Notes: generated by a model not told the origin, from the letters alone. A stretch of 64,000 nucleotides of DNA from Ferdinandcohnia sp036962705 (GCF_036962705.1 NZ_JBALOQ010000045.1:1-64000), one strand, 5' to 3'; positions 32,599-41,936 are shown, counted from the first letter of the stretch. Numbers and translations: made by a program.

Positions 32599-34686
32599 AT
32601 GGATTATAGAGTGATAAAAGAAAACAATTTATTTCTAATAACAGATCGAAAAGGAAATATTTCAGAGAATGACTCCTATGGATTAGGTCTTTATAAAAAT
32701 GATACCCGTTATTTAAGTAAACTAGCTTTACGTATTAACGGGGAAGAGCCAATACTACTTCATTCTGATGGGGCAGAGAACTATGTTGCGAAGATGTTGC
32801 TAACTAACCCACACCAAGAAAGTGAAGGGGAGCTTATTTTATGGAGAGAATCAGTTGAGATTGAACGAACCCGTTTCATCTATGATGATATTCTTTATGA
32901 AAACATAAAACTCAGAAACTATTATCCGAAGAAGGTAAAGTTCGAATTTAGTGTCCATTTAGATGTGGATTTTAAAGATATGTTTATTATCCGTGGCTTC
33001 CAATATGGAGAAATTGGTAAGCGGACAGGACAGGAAATAAATGGTCAATCATTAAGCTTTTATTACGAAGGAGCTGACCAAATTAATCGAAAAACAGTCG
33101 TGCAATGGAATGTACCTCATGAAAAAGCAGAAGAAACTGGAGACATATTCTTTCAAATTGAACTAGAACATGAAGAAGATAAAGAAATCTTACTAAAAGT
33201 TGCTCCCCTAGAGGGGGAGCAAACTCAACTGAACGAGTTGTCTGTGGACGAAGCATTAAATCGTTTAAGGTCATCCTATCGGGAATGGGAAAATTCACTA
33301 ACTAAGGTTGAAACCGACTTTGAGCCACTTCAGAGATTAGTGAACAGAGGAACAGCTGATTTACGTGTCTTATTAACAGACCTAGGTTATGGAAAATTCC
33401 CTGTAGCAGGACTGCCATGGTTTGGAGTGCCGTTTGGAAGGGATAGCTTAATTGCTGCATTGCAAATGCTAGCATTTCATCCAGAGGTAGCAAAAGGAAC
33501 ACTTTTCACAATGGCTGCTAATCAAGGCGTGGACCAGAATCATTGGCGAGATGAGCAACCTGGAAAAATTATGCATGAAATTCGATATGGTGAGCTAGCA
33601 AATACGAATCAAGTACCCTTTACCCCATATTACGGAACAATTGATGCAACCCCGTTATTTCTTGTTCTTTTAACAGAGTTCGTGAAATGGACTGGTGACC
33701 TCGATACGTTCTATAAACTAGAGGAAAACGTAAGAAGAGCTTTGGATTGGATTGATCAATATGGCGACCGTGATGGTGATCTATTTGTTGAATACCATCA
33801 GGAATCCTCCAAAGGAATTGCAAATCAGGGTTGGAAAGATTCAAGTGACTCTGTGGTTCATCGAAGTGGTGACTATGCAACAACTCCGATTGCACTATCA
33901 GAGGTTCAGGGTTATGTCTATCAGGCGAAGGTGGGGCTTGCTGAAATCTATCAGTATATAGGAAAAGAAGAAATTTCACGCCAATTACTCTCCCAGGCTG
34001 AAAACTTAAAAGAAAAATTTGAGACAGAGTTTTGGATGGAGGATGTAGGATTTTATGCAATTGCTCTTGATGGTGTCAAGAAACAAGTCGGTACAATCAC
34101 TTCAAATCCTGGCCATGTGCTATTTTCAGGAATGCTTTCCGAAGAAAGGGCAGCAAGGGTGAGTCAGGTGCTGACATCTGAAAAAATGTTCTCAGGTTTT
34201 GGAATTCGAACTATGGGGGTGAGAGAAGCAGGTTATAACCCGATGAGTTACCATGATGGAAGCATTTGGCCGCATGATAACAGTATGATTTTGCTTGGCA
34301 TGAGCAAGCTTGGCCATAAAAAGGAAGCAAGAAGAGTGATGGAAGGGTTAGTCGAAGCGTCAAAGCACTTTGAATATGACCGCTTGCCAGAGCTCTATTG
34401 TGGGTATGATTCTTCAGTTGGAAAAGTGGTTAAATATCCAGTTGCATGCTCTCCTCAAGCGTGGGCTGCGGGTGTGCCGCTTGTCTTTATTCAATCTATC
34501 TTAGGGTTATTTCCAAATAGTCTAAAAAGGGAAATAAAACTTTCCCCAGCCTTACTAGAAGGTATGAATGAACTAACAGTAACAAATATTCGAATTGGGG
34601 AAGGAATTCTTTCATTAAAGCTTTCAAAACAAGGAGAAAAGGTTACTATGGACATTTTGGAAAACTCAACAGGATATCGTTTATAG
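32599..34686 (+). CDS. Amylo-alpha-1,6-glucosidase-type glycoside hydrolase
   Basis: A 695-residue protein with an N-terminal beta-sandwich domain of the debranching-enzyme type (GDE_N_bis, residues 1-200) and a C-terminal (alpha/alpha)6 barrel. Barrel landmarks: AGLPWFGVPFGRDSLIAALQ near residue 270, GWKDSSDSVVH near 413, and SYHDGSIWPHDNSMILLG near 550 with the probable acid-base region. Bacterial members act on alpha-glucosides, not always glycogen. No signal peptide, so it is cytosolic. The operon partner is a carbohydrate ABC importer, which implies hydrolysis of an imported oligosaccharide or glucoside. Confidence 0.86.
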   Translation: MDYRVIKENNLFLITDRKGNISENDSYGLGLYKNDTRYLSKLALRINGEEPILLHSDGAENYVAKMLLTNPHQESEGELILWRESVEIERTRFIYDDILYENIKLRNYYPKKVKFEFSVHLDVDFKDMFIIRGFQYGEIGKRTGQEINGQSLSFYYEGADQINRKTVVQWNVPHEKAEETGDIFFQIELEHEEDKEILLKVAPLEGEQTQLNELSVDEALNRLRSSYREWENSLTKVETDFEPLQRLVNRGTADLRVLLTDLGYGKFPVAGLPWFGVPFGRDSLIAALQMLAFHPEVAKGTLFTMAANQGVDQNHWRDEQPGKIMHEIRYGELANTNQVPFTPYYGTIDATPLFLVLLTEFVKWTGDLDTFYKLEENVRRALDWIDQYGDRDGDLFVEYHQESSKGIANQGWKDSSDSVVHRSGDYATTPIALSEVQGYVYQAKVGLAEIYQYIGKEEISRQLLSQAENLKEKFETEFWMEDVGFYAIALDGVKKQVGTITSNPGHVLFSGMLSEERAARVSQVLTSEKMFSGFGIRTMGVREAGYNPMSYHDGSIWPHDNSMILLGMSKLGHKKEARRVMEGLVEASKHFEYDRLPELYCGYDSSVGKVVKYPVACSPQAWAAGVPLVFIQSILGLFPNSLKREIKLSPALLEGMNELTVTNIRIGEGILSLKLSKQGEKVTMDILENSTGYRL

Positions 34687-34764
34687 CAAATTTATGTTAC
34701 TGAAATTGGTATTTTGGAAGAACATCTTCCACTATATAAAAATGATTGAGAGGGGTCTTATATC

Positions 34765-36027
34765 ATGAAAAAGAAATTGTTGGTTAGTATTGGAATAACA
34801 TCAATGTTGTTTGGTTCTATTCTCGCAGGTTGTAGTAACTCAGGTGATTCCGGGGGGAAAGAAAGTGGTTCAAAGGACGGTGAAAAGGTTCAGGTAACTC
34901 TTGCAGGCTGGGGAGGCAACCCATCTGAACAAAAATTACTTGAGCAAACTTTAGATGATTTTGAAGCAAAGCATCCAAATATTGATGTGAAGCTAGAGGT
35001 TATTTCTGAACAATACATGGATGTTATAAAGACTCGTTTAATCGGTGGAGAAGGTCCTGATGTATTTTATCTGGATGCTTTTGAAGCACCAGCCTTAATT
35101 GAAACAGGTGTACTTGAGCCACTTGATGAATATGTAAAAGATGATTTTGATGTTGCTGATTTTGAAAAGCCAATGTTAGAAGCATTTCAAAAGGAAGGAA
35201 CAACATATGGATTTCCGAAAGATTACTCTACACTTGCATTATTCTACAATAAAAAAATGTTTGCAGACGCTGGGGTAGAAGTTCCAAAGACATGGGATGA
35301 ACTTCGAGATGTGTCTAAGGCTTTAACGAAAGATGGAACCTTTGGATTTGGAGTAGCTCCAGAATTAGCTCGAATGTATTACATTGCAGAGTCAAACGGC
35401 GGTGATGTTGTTAAAGACGACAAGGCAAACTTTGCAAGTAAAGAGGTTGTAGAAGCACTTCAACCAGTCATCGATCAACATAATATTGATAAAACATCGG
35501 CTGAACCAAAAGAAGTAGGCGCCTCTTGGGGCGGTGAAATGTTTGGGCAAGAAAAAGCTGCGATGGTAATTGAGGGTAACTGGGCAATTCCGTTCCTAGA
35601 GGATACATTCCCAGGAGTTGAGTATGGTACAGCTGAACTTCCTACTATCAATGGTAAGCAAGGGACTATGGCCTACACTGTAGCTTATGTAATGAACGCT
35701 GAATCCAAAAAGAAAGAAGCAGCCTGGGAGTTGTTATCTTATTTAACGGGTAAAGAGGGAATGGAAACATGGACATCTAAAGGCTTTGCTTTACCTACAC
35801 GTAAGTCGGTTGCAGAAAAATTGGGCTACGACAAAGATGAGCTTCGTGCAGCTATAGTTGCTGGAGCACCTTACGCAACAGTATGGGCAGAAGGAACAAA
35901 CCTTCCTACGGTTATGAACAATTTTAATAACCAATTTATTAGTGCATTTCTAGGAGACCGTCCTTTGGAAGAAGCACTAAAAGAAGCACAAGAGATAGCA
36001 AACAAAGAAATAGAGAATAATAAATAA
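34765..36027 (+). CDS. Carbohydrate ABC transporter, solute-binding lipoprotein
   Basis: A 420-residue cluster-1 sugar-binding protein. Signal peptide with lipobox LAGC places the lipidated Cys at residue 23, followed by a Ser/Gly/Lys linker. VTLAGWGGNPSEQKLLEQTL begins the mature domain, and EGNWAIPFLEDTFPG near 272 is typical of MalE-like proteins. It captures the substrate outside the membrane for the two permeases downstream. AGAGGGG precedes the ATG. Strong Shine-Dalgarno and a downstream attenuator suggest it is made in excess of the permeases. Confidence 0.92.
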   Translation: MKKKLLVSIGITSMLFGSILAGCSNSGDSGGKESGSKDGEKVQVTLAGWGGNPSEQKLLEQTLDDFEAKHPNIDVKLEVISEQYMDVIKTRLIGGEGPDVFYLDAFEAPALIETGVLEPLDEYVKDDFDVADFEKPMLEAFQKEGTTYGFPKDYSTLALFYNKKMFADAGVEVPKTWDELRDVSKALTKDGTFGFGVAPELARMYYIAESNGGDVVKDDKANFASKEVVEALQPVIDQHNIDKTSAEPKEVGASWGGEMFGQEKAAMVIEGNWAIPFLEDTFPGVEYGTAELPTINGKQGTMAYTVAYVMNAESKKKEAAWELLSYLTGKEGMETWTSKGFALPTRKSVAEKLGYDKDELRAAIVAGAPYATVWAEGTNLPTVMNNFNNQFISAFLGDRPLEEALKEAQEIANKEIENNK

Positions 36028-36035
36028 CTTGTTGA

Positions 36036-36068
36036 AGAGAAAGAGGGAACTTATTTCCCTTTTTCTCT
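36036..36068 (+). terminator. Attenuating hairpin between binding-protein and permease genes
   Basis: AGAGAAAGAGGGAA pairs with TTCCCTTTTTCTCT, 9 bp after the stop codon of the binding protein. The following tract (CCTGTTTTATTG) is a weak terminator tail, so partial read-through to the permease genes is likely. Confidence 0.65.
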
Positions 36069-36222
36069 CCTGTTTTATTGAACTTTTTCTGACAAGATTC
36101 ATTATAAGCAATAACACATTGACTATGCTCGATGCAAAATTTGACTGCACTTTATAACTATGTTGTTGGAAAAAGTTCCGTAAAAAAGAAATATACAACA
36201 TTTGAAAATGGGGGGTACCTAA

Positions 36223-37122
36223 ATGGGAAAAAGATATTCCAAAAAAACTTTACGAGAAGCAGGGCAAGGATATTTCTTCATGTCCCCAACAATTATTATT
36301 CTCTCACTGTTTATTATTGGTCCAATATTATACGCAATTTTTCTCTCCTTTCATAAAGTAGAACTGCTAGGCGGAACGAATTTTACCTTTGTTGGGCTAG
36401 ATAACTTTTTAAGAATTATGAATGATGATCGGGCTATGATTGCTCTTAAGAATACTGCAAAATATGTTTTAATTGTTGTTCCAGCTCAGACGTTTTTAGC
36501 GTTAATATTAGCATCGACCCTTAATGCGGGTTTAAAAGGGGAAAAGTTTTTCCGGATTGTTTACTTTTTACCTACCTTAACATCATCAGCCGTTTTAACA
36601 ATGATTTTTATGTGGATGTATAACAAAAATGGACTTATCAACTATGTATTGGATTTCTTAGGATTACCAACCTATAACTTTTTGGGAGACCCCAATATTG
36701 CACTAAATGCGATTATGATAATGAATATTTGGGCAACTGCACCGTTCTTTATGGTTATCTATTTAGCTGCACTACAGGATATTCCAGAGTCCCTATATGA
36801 AGCAGCGGAACTAGATGGTGCAAATACAGTCCAGAAATTCTTATATGTCACCGTTCCGTTTTTAAGGCCTGTTACATCCTTTGTTGTGATTATGGGATTA
36901 ATCGGTACATTCCAATTGTTTGACCAATCTTATATTTTCTCAGCTGGTTCTGGTGGACCAAATAACTCAACATTAACGATTGTTCTTTTAATCTATCAAT
37001 ATGCATTTAAATCAATGGGTACTATGGGGTATGCTGCAGCATTGGCCTTCGCGTTAGCGATAATCATTCTGATAGCAACGTTATTACAACGTAAGTTTTC
37101 CAAAGAAGAATCGCTATATTAA
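36223..37122 (+). CDS. Carbohydrate ABC transporter permease (MalF-like)
   Basis: A 299-residue permease with six hydrophobic segments. The cytoplasmic EAA loop reads YEAAELDGANTVQKFLYVTV near residue 198, the docking site for the ATPase. It pairs with the following MalG-like permease. The first segment SPTIIILSLFIIGPILYAIF is typical. A 195-bp leader with an attenuator precedes it. No ATPase gene is in the operon; as in B. subtilis, a shared ATPase (MsmX type) encoded elsewhere would energise it. Confidence 0.92.
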   Translation: MGKRYSKKTLREAGQGYFFMSPTIIILSLFIIGPILYAIFLSFHKVELLGGTNFTFVGLDNFLRIMNDDRAMIALKNTAKYVLIVVPAQTFLALILASTLNAGLKGEKFFRIVYFLPTLTSSAVLTMIFMWMYNKNGLINYVLDFLGLPTYNFLGDPNIALNAIMIMNIWATAPFFMVIYLAALQDIPESLYEAAELDGANTVQKFLYVTVPFLRPVTSFVVIMGLIGTFQLFDQSYIFSAGSGGPNNSTLTIVLLIYQYAFKSMGTMGYAAALAFALAIIILIATLLQRKFSKEESLY

Positions 37123-37134
37123 GGAGGGGACGAT

Positions 37135-37965
37135 ATGAAATCGAAAAAAACGACTTTCAGTAAAAAGGTATTGTATGTCATTTTGGTGGCATATGCGATC
37201 ACTACATTAATACCATTTTTATGGGCGCTTTCGTCGTCGTTCAAAACGTTAGAGGAGATTGTAAGTGGATCAATAAATTTTATTCCTAAAAATTTTACAT
37301 TGGATAACTATCATCAAATGTTTGTGAATCAGGAATTATTCCCACGTTGGTTATTAAATAGCGTAGTTATTGCTGGGGTCGGAACCATATTAAATCTTAT
37401 TTTTAACTCAATGGCAGGCTATGCACTGGCCAGATTAAGCTTTCCGGGAAGAAAGGTTTGGTTTATTGTCATTTTGGCAGTATTGATGATTCCTGCACAA
37501 GTAACTATGATTCCAAATTATTTAATTTTAAAGGAATTAGGATGGTTAAATTCATATCAAGGAATGATTGTTCCTGCTGCAATTAATGCAACATTTATTT
37601 TCATGATGAGACAGTTCTTCATTAATTTTCCTCGTGAACTGGAGGAGGCAGCACAACTTGATGGACTTAGCAGACTCGGGATATTCTTTAAGATCGTCCT
37701 GCCACTAGCTAAACCAGCGCTTGCTGCTCAAGCAATATTTGTATTTATGGGACTGTGGAATGATTTTATGCGGCCACTTATCGTAATGACAGACGCAGAA
37801 ATGTTCACATTACCATTGGGGTTGAATACATTTAAGGGACAATATGTCAGCTATTGGAATTACATCATGGCAGCATCTATGGTTTTTACACTGCCTGTAT
37901 TGGTATTGTATGGCTTTTTCAACCGTTACTTCATAAAAGGAATCTCTTTTACTGGTGGGAAATAG
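37135..37965 (+). CDS. Carbohydrate ABC transporter permease (MalG-like)
   Basis: A 276-residue permease with six hydrophobic segments and the EAA loop LEEAAQLDGLSRLGIFFKIV near residue 168. AAGGAGGGG precedes the ATG, 12 bp after the MalF-like gene. It is the last gene of the LacI-controlled operon; a terminator follows 10 bp after the stop. Confidence 0.92.
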   Translation: MKSKKTTFSKKVLYVILVAYAITTLIPFLWALSSSFKTLEEIVSGSINFIPKNFTLDNYHQMFVNQELFPRWLLNSVVIAGVGTILNLIFNSMAGYALARLSFPGRKVWFIVILAVLMIPAQVTMIPNYLILKELGWLNSYQGMIVPAAINATFIFMMRQFFINFPRELEEAAQLDGLSRLGIFFKIVLPLAKPALAAQAIFVFMGLWNDFMRPLIVMTDAEMFTLPLGLNTFKGQYVSYWNYIMAASMVFTLPVLVLYGFFNRYFIKGISFTGGK

Positions 37966-37974
37966 GTTTCAGGG

Positions 37975-38009
37975 CATTCCGGCAATTTCGATTGTCGGGG
38001 TGTTTTTTT
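37975..38009 (+). terminator. Intrinsic terminator of the glycoside operon
   Basis: CATTCCGGCAA pairs with TTGTCGGGGTG (three G-T pairs) and is followed by T7. Confidence 0.85.
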
Positions 38010-38154
38010 ACGTTAATAAACAATAATTGTGCATACAATTAGAATTGTCAATGTAATCATGATATAGTTATACTAACGTTTTATGAGAGCTAAAAATGAA
38101 GAAATTTTATATAGCAAAAATTAGAGTGCCATCGTGTAGAAAGGTGTGTGAACA

Positions 38155-38640
38155 TTGGATAAAGTACAGACTTTTAAAGACGTCATGGGGAATTATCCGA
38201 CAGGTGTTACGGTTGTTACAACGACTGATGAAAACGGAGTTCCGCTTGGACTTACGGTAAATTCATTTGCCTCTGTTTCGTTGGATCCGACATTGATATT
38301 GTGGTCCATTGATAAAAGAGTATCTACTTACGATATTTTTACAAAAACAGATAAATTTGCGGTACATATACTAGCTGGTGATCAAGGGGATATTTGTGCC
38401 CTTTTTGCAAGCAAGGGTACAGATCGATTTGCGAACTGTGAATGGGAGATGTCAGATAACAACCTTCCAATCTTGAAGGGAGCTTCAGGGGTTTTACACT
38501 GTAAAACCTTTAAGACAGTTGAAGCGGGTGACCATACGATTTTAATTGGTGAAGTGGTTGAGATTGAAAACTACAGCAAGCCTCCGCTACTTTATCACAA
38601 CCGTAAATTCGGCAATATTCCTGACGAATTTTATAAGTAA
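38155..38640 (+). CDS. Flavin reductase domain protein
   Basis: A 161-residue flavin reductase-like (split-barrel FMN-binding) protein. Landmarks are YPTGVTVVTTTDENG near residue 14, GLTVNSFASVSLDPTLILWS near 32 and a C-terminal PLLYHNRKFG. Members supply reduced FMN to two-component monooxygenases. The TTG start at 38155 has AAAGGTG upstream. No monooxygenase is adjacent. Its stop codon overlaps the first stem of a 133-bp dispersed element. Confidence 0.88.
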   Translation: MDKVQTFKDVMGNYPTGVTVVTTTDENGVPLGLTVNSFASVSLDPTLILWSIDKRVSTYDIFTKTDKFAVHILAGDQGDICALFASKGTDRFANCEWEMSDNNLPILKGASGVLHCKTFKTVEAGDHTILIGEVVEIENYSKPPLLYHNRKFGNIPDEFYK

Positions 38641-38771
38641 CTTTAATAAGCAGAAGTTCCTACTTCTGCTTATTAAAGTTAATGCCTCCGGCGGATGCCA
38701 CAGATTTTCAAAGGAAATTTTTCGAGCAAACTCGAAAAAATCTGGGCGCAAATACGCAAAGGCGTATTTGA
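38639..38771. repeat. 133-bp dispersed structured element, copy A
   Basis: Begins on the last two bases of the flavin reductase stop codon. A perfect 19-bp stem (arm AACTTTAATAAGCAGAAGT, 38639-38657, and its complement to 38680, 4-base loop) is followed by a 91-bp tail: GCCTCCGGCGGATGCC, a nested hairpin (CAGAT / ATCTG outside TTTTTCGAG / CTCGAAAAA), and CAAATACGC / GCGTATTTG. Same length as copy B at 51438 with no indels. An intrinsic terminator follows at 38780. Confidence 0.85.
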
Positions 38772-38779
38772 TTTGATTG

Positions 38780-38810
38780 GATACCTTTCTTCTTGTAGAA
38801 AGGTATCTTT
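38780..38810 (+). terminator. Intrinsic terminator downstream of copy A
   Basis: Perfect stem GATACCTTTC / GAAAGGTATC followed by TTTAAG. It appears to be the real terminator of the flavin reductase gene, now separated from it by the 133-bp element. Confidence 0.8.
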
Positions 38811-38846
38811 AAGTTAAACCATTTTAAACGAAGCGAGTGGCTCTAC

Positions 38847-39332
38847 GTGAAACTCATGTCGACATTTATGGATAGTTTACGATTACCAGATAAGGCAGCG
38901 ATGAAGCGACTAAATAAGCTGGAAATGAGAAATACGATTCTTTTTCTCTTGTTATTATTGTTTATCGTGGCACTTCCAATAGAAATCAATTTACTTTTGG
39001 ATGACTCCTATAAGGAAAGCGACATCCCTCAAAATATATATATCATTCAAGTCCTATTATTTTATCCGTTTTTAATGCTGTTTTTAGGAATTGCGGGGAT
39101 TTCTGTATTAGCGGGATTAGGGGTAGGAGTCAGCAAACTCATACACCGCCAGTTGAAATTTCAATTTCTATGGAAAATGTGCGCGTTCGCGTTAACAAAA
39201 CCAATTATCATTTTTGCGGTTGCTAATTTACTGATTGGTACCCATTGGATTGTGAATACAATTGTATTTGTATTACTATTTTACACGATACTACGGATGA
39301 TTTTTCATTATCCAAAACGAATAAAAACATAA
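38847..39332 (+). CDS. Uncharacterised membrane protein (161 aa)
   Basis: About 161 residues with four hydrophobic stretches near residues 29-50, 67-90, 110-130 and 133-152, and a basic C terminus. I do not recognise the family. The GTG start at 38847 has only a weak GAGTGG upstream; an ATG three codons later has no better site. A terminator directly follows. It precedes the ABC exporter genes but is separated from them by that terminator. Confidence 0.65.
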   Translation: MKLMSTFMDSLRLPDKAAMKRLNKLEMRNTILFLLLLLFIVALPIEINLLLDDSYKESDIPQNIYIIQVLLFYPFLMLFLGIAGISVLAGLGVGVSKLIHRQLKFQFLWKMCAFALTKPIIIFAVANLLIGTHWIVNTIVFVLLFYTILRMIFHYPKRIKT

Positions 39333-39335
39333 GTA

Positions 39336-39363
39336 AAAGAACCGGTGTGCGCCGGTTCTTTTT
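39336..39363 (+). terminator. Intrinsic terminator
   Basis: AAAGAACCGG / CCGGTTCTTT with TTG after; ends the 161-aa gene. Confidence 0.88.
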
Positions 39364-39471
39364 GTTTGCATGAAACTTTTTTACAAGATAAAACGTACAT
39401 ACCTGTAGAGAAAAAGAGAATTTTGTTGACCGGTCTTTTAGGGGAAATCAGTAGGGATAGGAGGAAAACAT

Positions 39472-40398
39472 ATGGAAGCTTTTCTAAAGGTGGATCATTT
39501 AAAAAAGTCCTTTAAAAATGTAGAGGTGCTAAAGGATATTTCTTTTGAAGTTTTTAAGGGGGAAATTATGGCCATTCTTGGTCCAAACGGGGCGGGGAAA
39601 TCAACAACCATCCGTAATATAATGGGCATTATGTATCCCGATGAGGGTGCAATCACCTTCCAGGGTCATAAACAAATTCCTCGTAACAAAATCGGATATT
39701 TACCAGAGGAACGTGGGCTCTATAAAAATGTTAAGGTAATGGATATCCTTTTATATTTCGCGGAGCTAAAGGATTATCCTGTCAAAAAGGCAAAGGAACG
39801 TGCTCTTACATACTTAAAGAAATTTGGGTTAGAGGGGAAAGAAAATTCTTCGGTAGAGGAACTATCGAAGGGGATGGGGCAAAAGGTACAATTTATCGCT
39901 TCTATCCTACATGAACCCGAATTTCTAATCCTTGACGAGCCATTTTCTGGGCTTGATCCAGTCAGCCAGGAATTATTTAAAGAGGAGATACGGAATCTTG
40001 CAAAAGGCGGTACAGCCATTCTATTATCCTCTCATCAAATGAATCTAGTTGAGGAAATGTGCGATCGGTTATTTCTAATCCATCGCGGACAAAAGGTCAT
40101 CTATGGTTCAATGGATAATGTGAAAAAAGAGTATGCCAATTTTAAATGTACGATTCGAGGTAGAAATAAAATAGAAAGCCTTCAAGGTCTTCCCGATGTC
40201 CAACGTGTAGAGCAGCAAGAGGATACATCGATTTTATACCTCACTAAGGATGTGCAAGTAGCAAACTGGCTAAAGCATTTACCTGATCAGCTGGAAATTA
40301 ACGAATTATCCATTGATCGGATTTCGTTACATGAAATATTTATCGATATCGCCACAGATAAGAACATGCTGAGAGAGGAGGCTGGTATCAATGCGTAA
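39472..40398 (+). CDS. yhaQ: ABC transporter ATP-binding protein (NatA/YhaQ-like)
   Basis: A 308-residue ATPase with Walker A GPNGAGKST at about 38-46, signature VEELSKGMGQKVQF near 130, Walker B FLILDEPFSGLDP near 150, and a switch His in SSHQMN. The C-terminal 90 residues are the regulatory extension common to NatA/YhaQ exporters. It overlaps the permease gene by 8 bases. Related NatAB exports sodium; the substrate of YhaQP is not established to my knowledge. Confidence 0.9.
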   Translation: MEAFLKVDHLKKSFKNVEVLKDISFEVFKGEIMAILGPNGAGKSTTIRNIMGIMYPDEGAITFQGHKQIPRNKIGYLPEERGLYKNVKVMDILLYFAELKDYPVKKAKERALTYLKKFGLEGKENSSVEELSKGMGQKVQFIASILHEPEFLILDEPFSGLDPVSQELFKEEIRNLAKGGTAILLSSHQMNLVEEMCDRLFLIHRGQKVIYGSMDNVKKEYANFKCTIRGRNKIESLQGLPDVQRVEQQEDTSILYLTKDVQVANWLKHLPDQLEINELSIDRISLHEIFIDIATDKNMLREEAGINA

Positions 40399-41623
40399 TG
40401 CTATGAAGGTAGCCAAGTGGGAAGTTAAAAGGAATTTGAAAAACAAATCCTTCTTGATCGGTCTATTTTTGACACCAGCCCTCTTTTTAGGATTCATGTT
40501 CTTGGGAAGTATTTTTGGTAGTGAAGATGCGGAAGAGCCTGTAACCCATGTATTAATCCATGATGAATTAGGTGTTTTTGAAATTTTTGAAGATACAGTT
40601 GCAGCCCATGGACTGAATTGGGAACTTGAAGCCACGGATCTAGGTGAAGAAGAAATCGTGGATGAGATAAAAGAAGCAGAGGATACTGCGTATATCCTAA
40701 TTGACCAAGAAAGCATCGAAAATGGCGTGATTCCAGTCCACACTAGTGAAGAGATAAGTCCATTCTTTATGAATCAGGTTCAGGTTTTAGAAGTTCCTTT
40801 AAAATCACTACAAATGCAAAAGTTAGGGCTGACAGAAGAACAGCTATCAGTGATTTCCAAACAACTGACATTTGCAGAATCCTCAATCGTTGAGGAAGGC
40901 GTTGTTGCAGAAGAGGATTCGCTATTGGGGGATGATACCATGGAGCGAATTATTCCGGGAGCCTTTGCGGGTATCATTCTGTTGTCAATCATCTTTTCGG
41001 GAATGTATATTTTTCAAAGTGCTTCACAGGAGAAGAAGGATAAAGTTGCGGAGATTGTATTGTCTTCTTTGACCCATGGAGAATTAATGCAAGGAAAAAT
41101 TATTGGCTATTTCATTCTCGGTATGGTGCAGGCTGTTATTTTTCTTGGGTTTGGTATACCGATTGCAATGTGGAAGTTTGATATTCCAATTCTAGAATAT
41201 TTATTTGTACCCGAAGTTCTGTTATTTGTTTTGATTGCGGTCTTAGGTTACCTCCTATTTGCTGCGCTATTTGTTGGAGTCGGCGCAACAATGGCAGACA
41301 TGTCTTCTGCAGGTAATTTTCAAGGGATGGTTATGATGCTACCATTTTTACCTTTTATTTTTATCGGTCCAGTAGTAGGTGACCCTAGTGGGATGTTTGC
41401 GCAAATTGGAACCTATATTCCGTTCTCAGCACCAGGGGTGTTGTTATTACGCCTCACTTTATTAGAAGAATGGCCATGGATTGAAATTCTCCTTTCTTTA
41501 TCGATTTTAATCGTAAGTATATGGTTATTTATGAAGCTTGCGGGGAAAATCTTTAAAACAGGAATTCTCATGTATGGTAAAAATGCATCACCTAAGGAAA
41601 TATGGAAGTGGATTAGATCTTAA
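40391..41623 (+). CDS. yhaP: ABC transporter permease (NatB/YhaP-like)
   Basis: A 410-residue ABC-2 permease: one N-terminal hydrophobic segment near residue 25, a large extracytoplasmic domain to about 190, then five segments. The pattern SASQEKKDKVAEIVLSSL near 217 is characteristic of ABC-2/NatB. GAGAGGAGG within the ATPase gene serves as ribosome site. A small gene follows 22 bp later and is probably cotranscribed. Confidence 0.88.
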   Translation: MRNAMKVAKWEVKRNLKNKSFLIGLFLTPALFLGFMFLGSIFGSEDAEEPVTHVLIHDELGVFEIFEDTVAAHGLNWELEATDLGEEEIVDEIKEAEDTAYILIDQESIENGVIPVHTSEEISPFFMNQVQVLEVPLKSLQMQKLGLTEEQLSVISKQLTFAESSIVEEGVVAEEDSLLGDDTMERIIPGAFAGIILLSIIFSGMYIFQSASQEKKDKVAEIVLSSLTHGELMQGKIIGYFILGMVQAVIFLGFGIPIAMWKFDIPILEYLFVPEVLLFVLIAVLGYLLFAALFVGVGATMADMSSAGNFQGMVMMLPFLPFIFIGPVVGDPSGMFAQIGTYIPFSAPGVLLLRLTLLEEWPWIEILLSLSILIVSIWLFMKLAGKIFKTGILMYGKNASPKEIWKWIRS

Positions 41624-41645
41624 ATTGTACAAAGTAGGTGGAAGT

Positions 41646-41936
41646 ATGGATTTTTTATTTTTAGGCATCGGAATTGCGGCTGCTGGTTATTTCATTGGAG
41701 AAGGCTTGAAAAACTTCAAAAATCCTGAAGCCAAAGGTGTCATGGATAAACTTGATGATGAGGATTTATATGAACTAATAAAGGAAAAGGACATCTATTA
41801 TCATATTGGGGTATCGAAAGAGGATGCAAAGGAATTAATAAAAGAGCATCCGGATATCCCGCATATCGTATTAAATGGAACAGTCTACTATCCAAAGAGT
41901 AAATTAAAACAGTGGTTGTCAAACCTAGGTGAATAA
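41646..41936 (+). CDS. Small membrane-anchored protein (96 aa)
   Basis: A 96-residue protein: a Gly-rich hydrophobic segment at residues 1-20 (MDFLFLGIGIAAAGYFIGEG) and a charged C-terminal domain that ends PKSKLKQWLSNLGE, reminiscent of excisionase-like helix-turn-helix domains. I do not recognise the family. The start at 41646 has AGGTGGAAG upstream and lies after the yhaP stop; a longer frame beginning inside yhaP has no ribosome site. Likely third gene of the exporter operon. Confidence 0.72.
   Translation: MDFLFLGIGIAAAGYFIGEGLKNFKNPEAKGVMDKLDDEDLYELIKEKDIYYHIGVSKEDAKELIKEHPDIPHIVLNGTVYYPKSKLKQWLSNLGE

Noticed and set aside
38546..38776. Open frame through dispersed element copy A
   Set aside because: It starts inside the flavin reductase gene in another frame. 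A similar peptide across copy B (51405-51623) reflects nucleotide conservation of the element.
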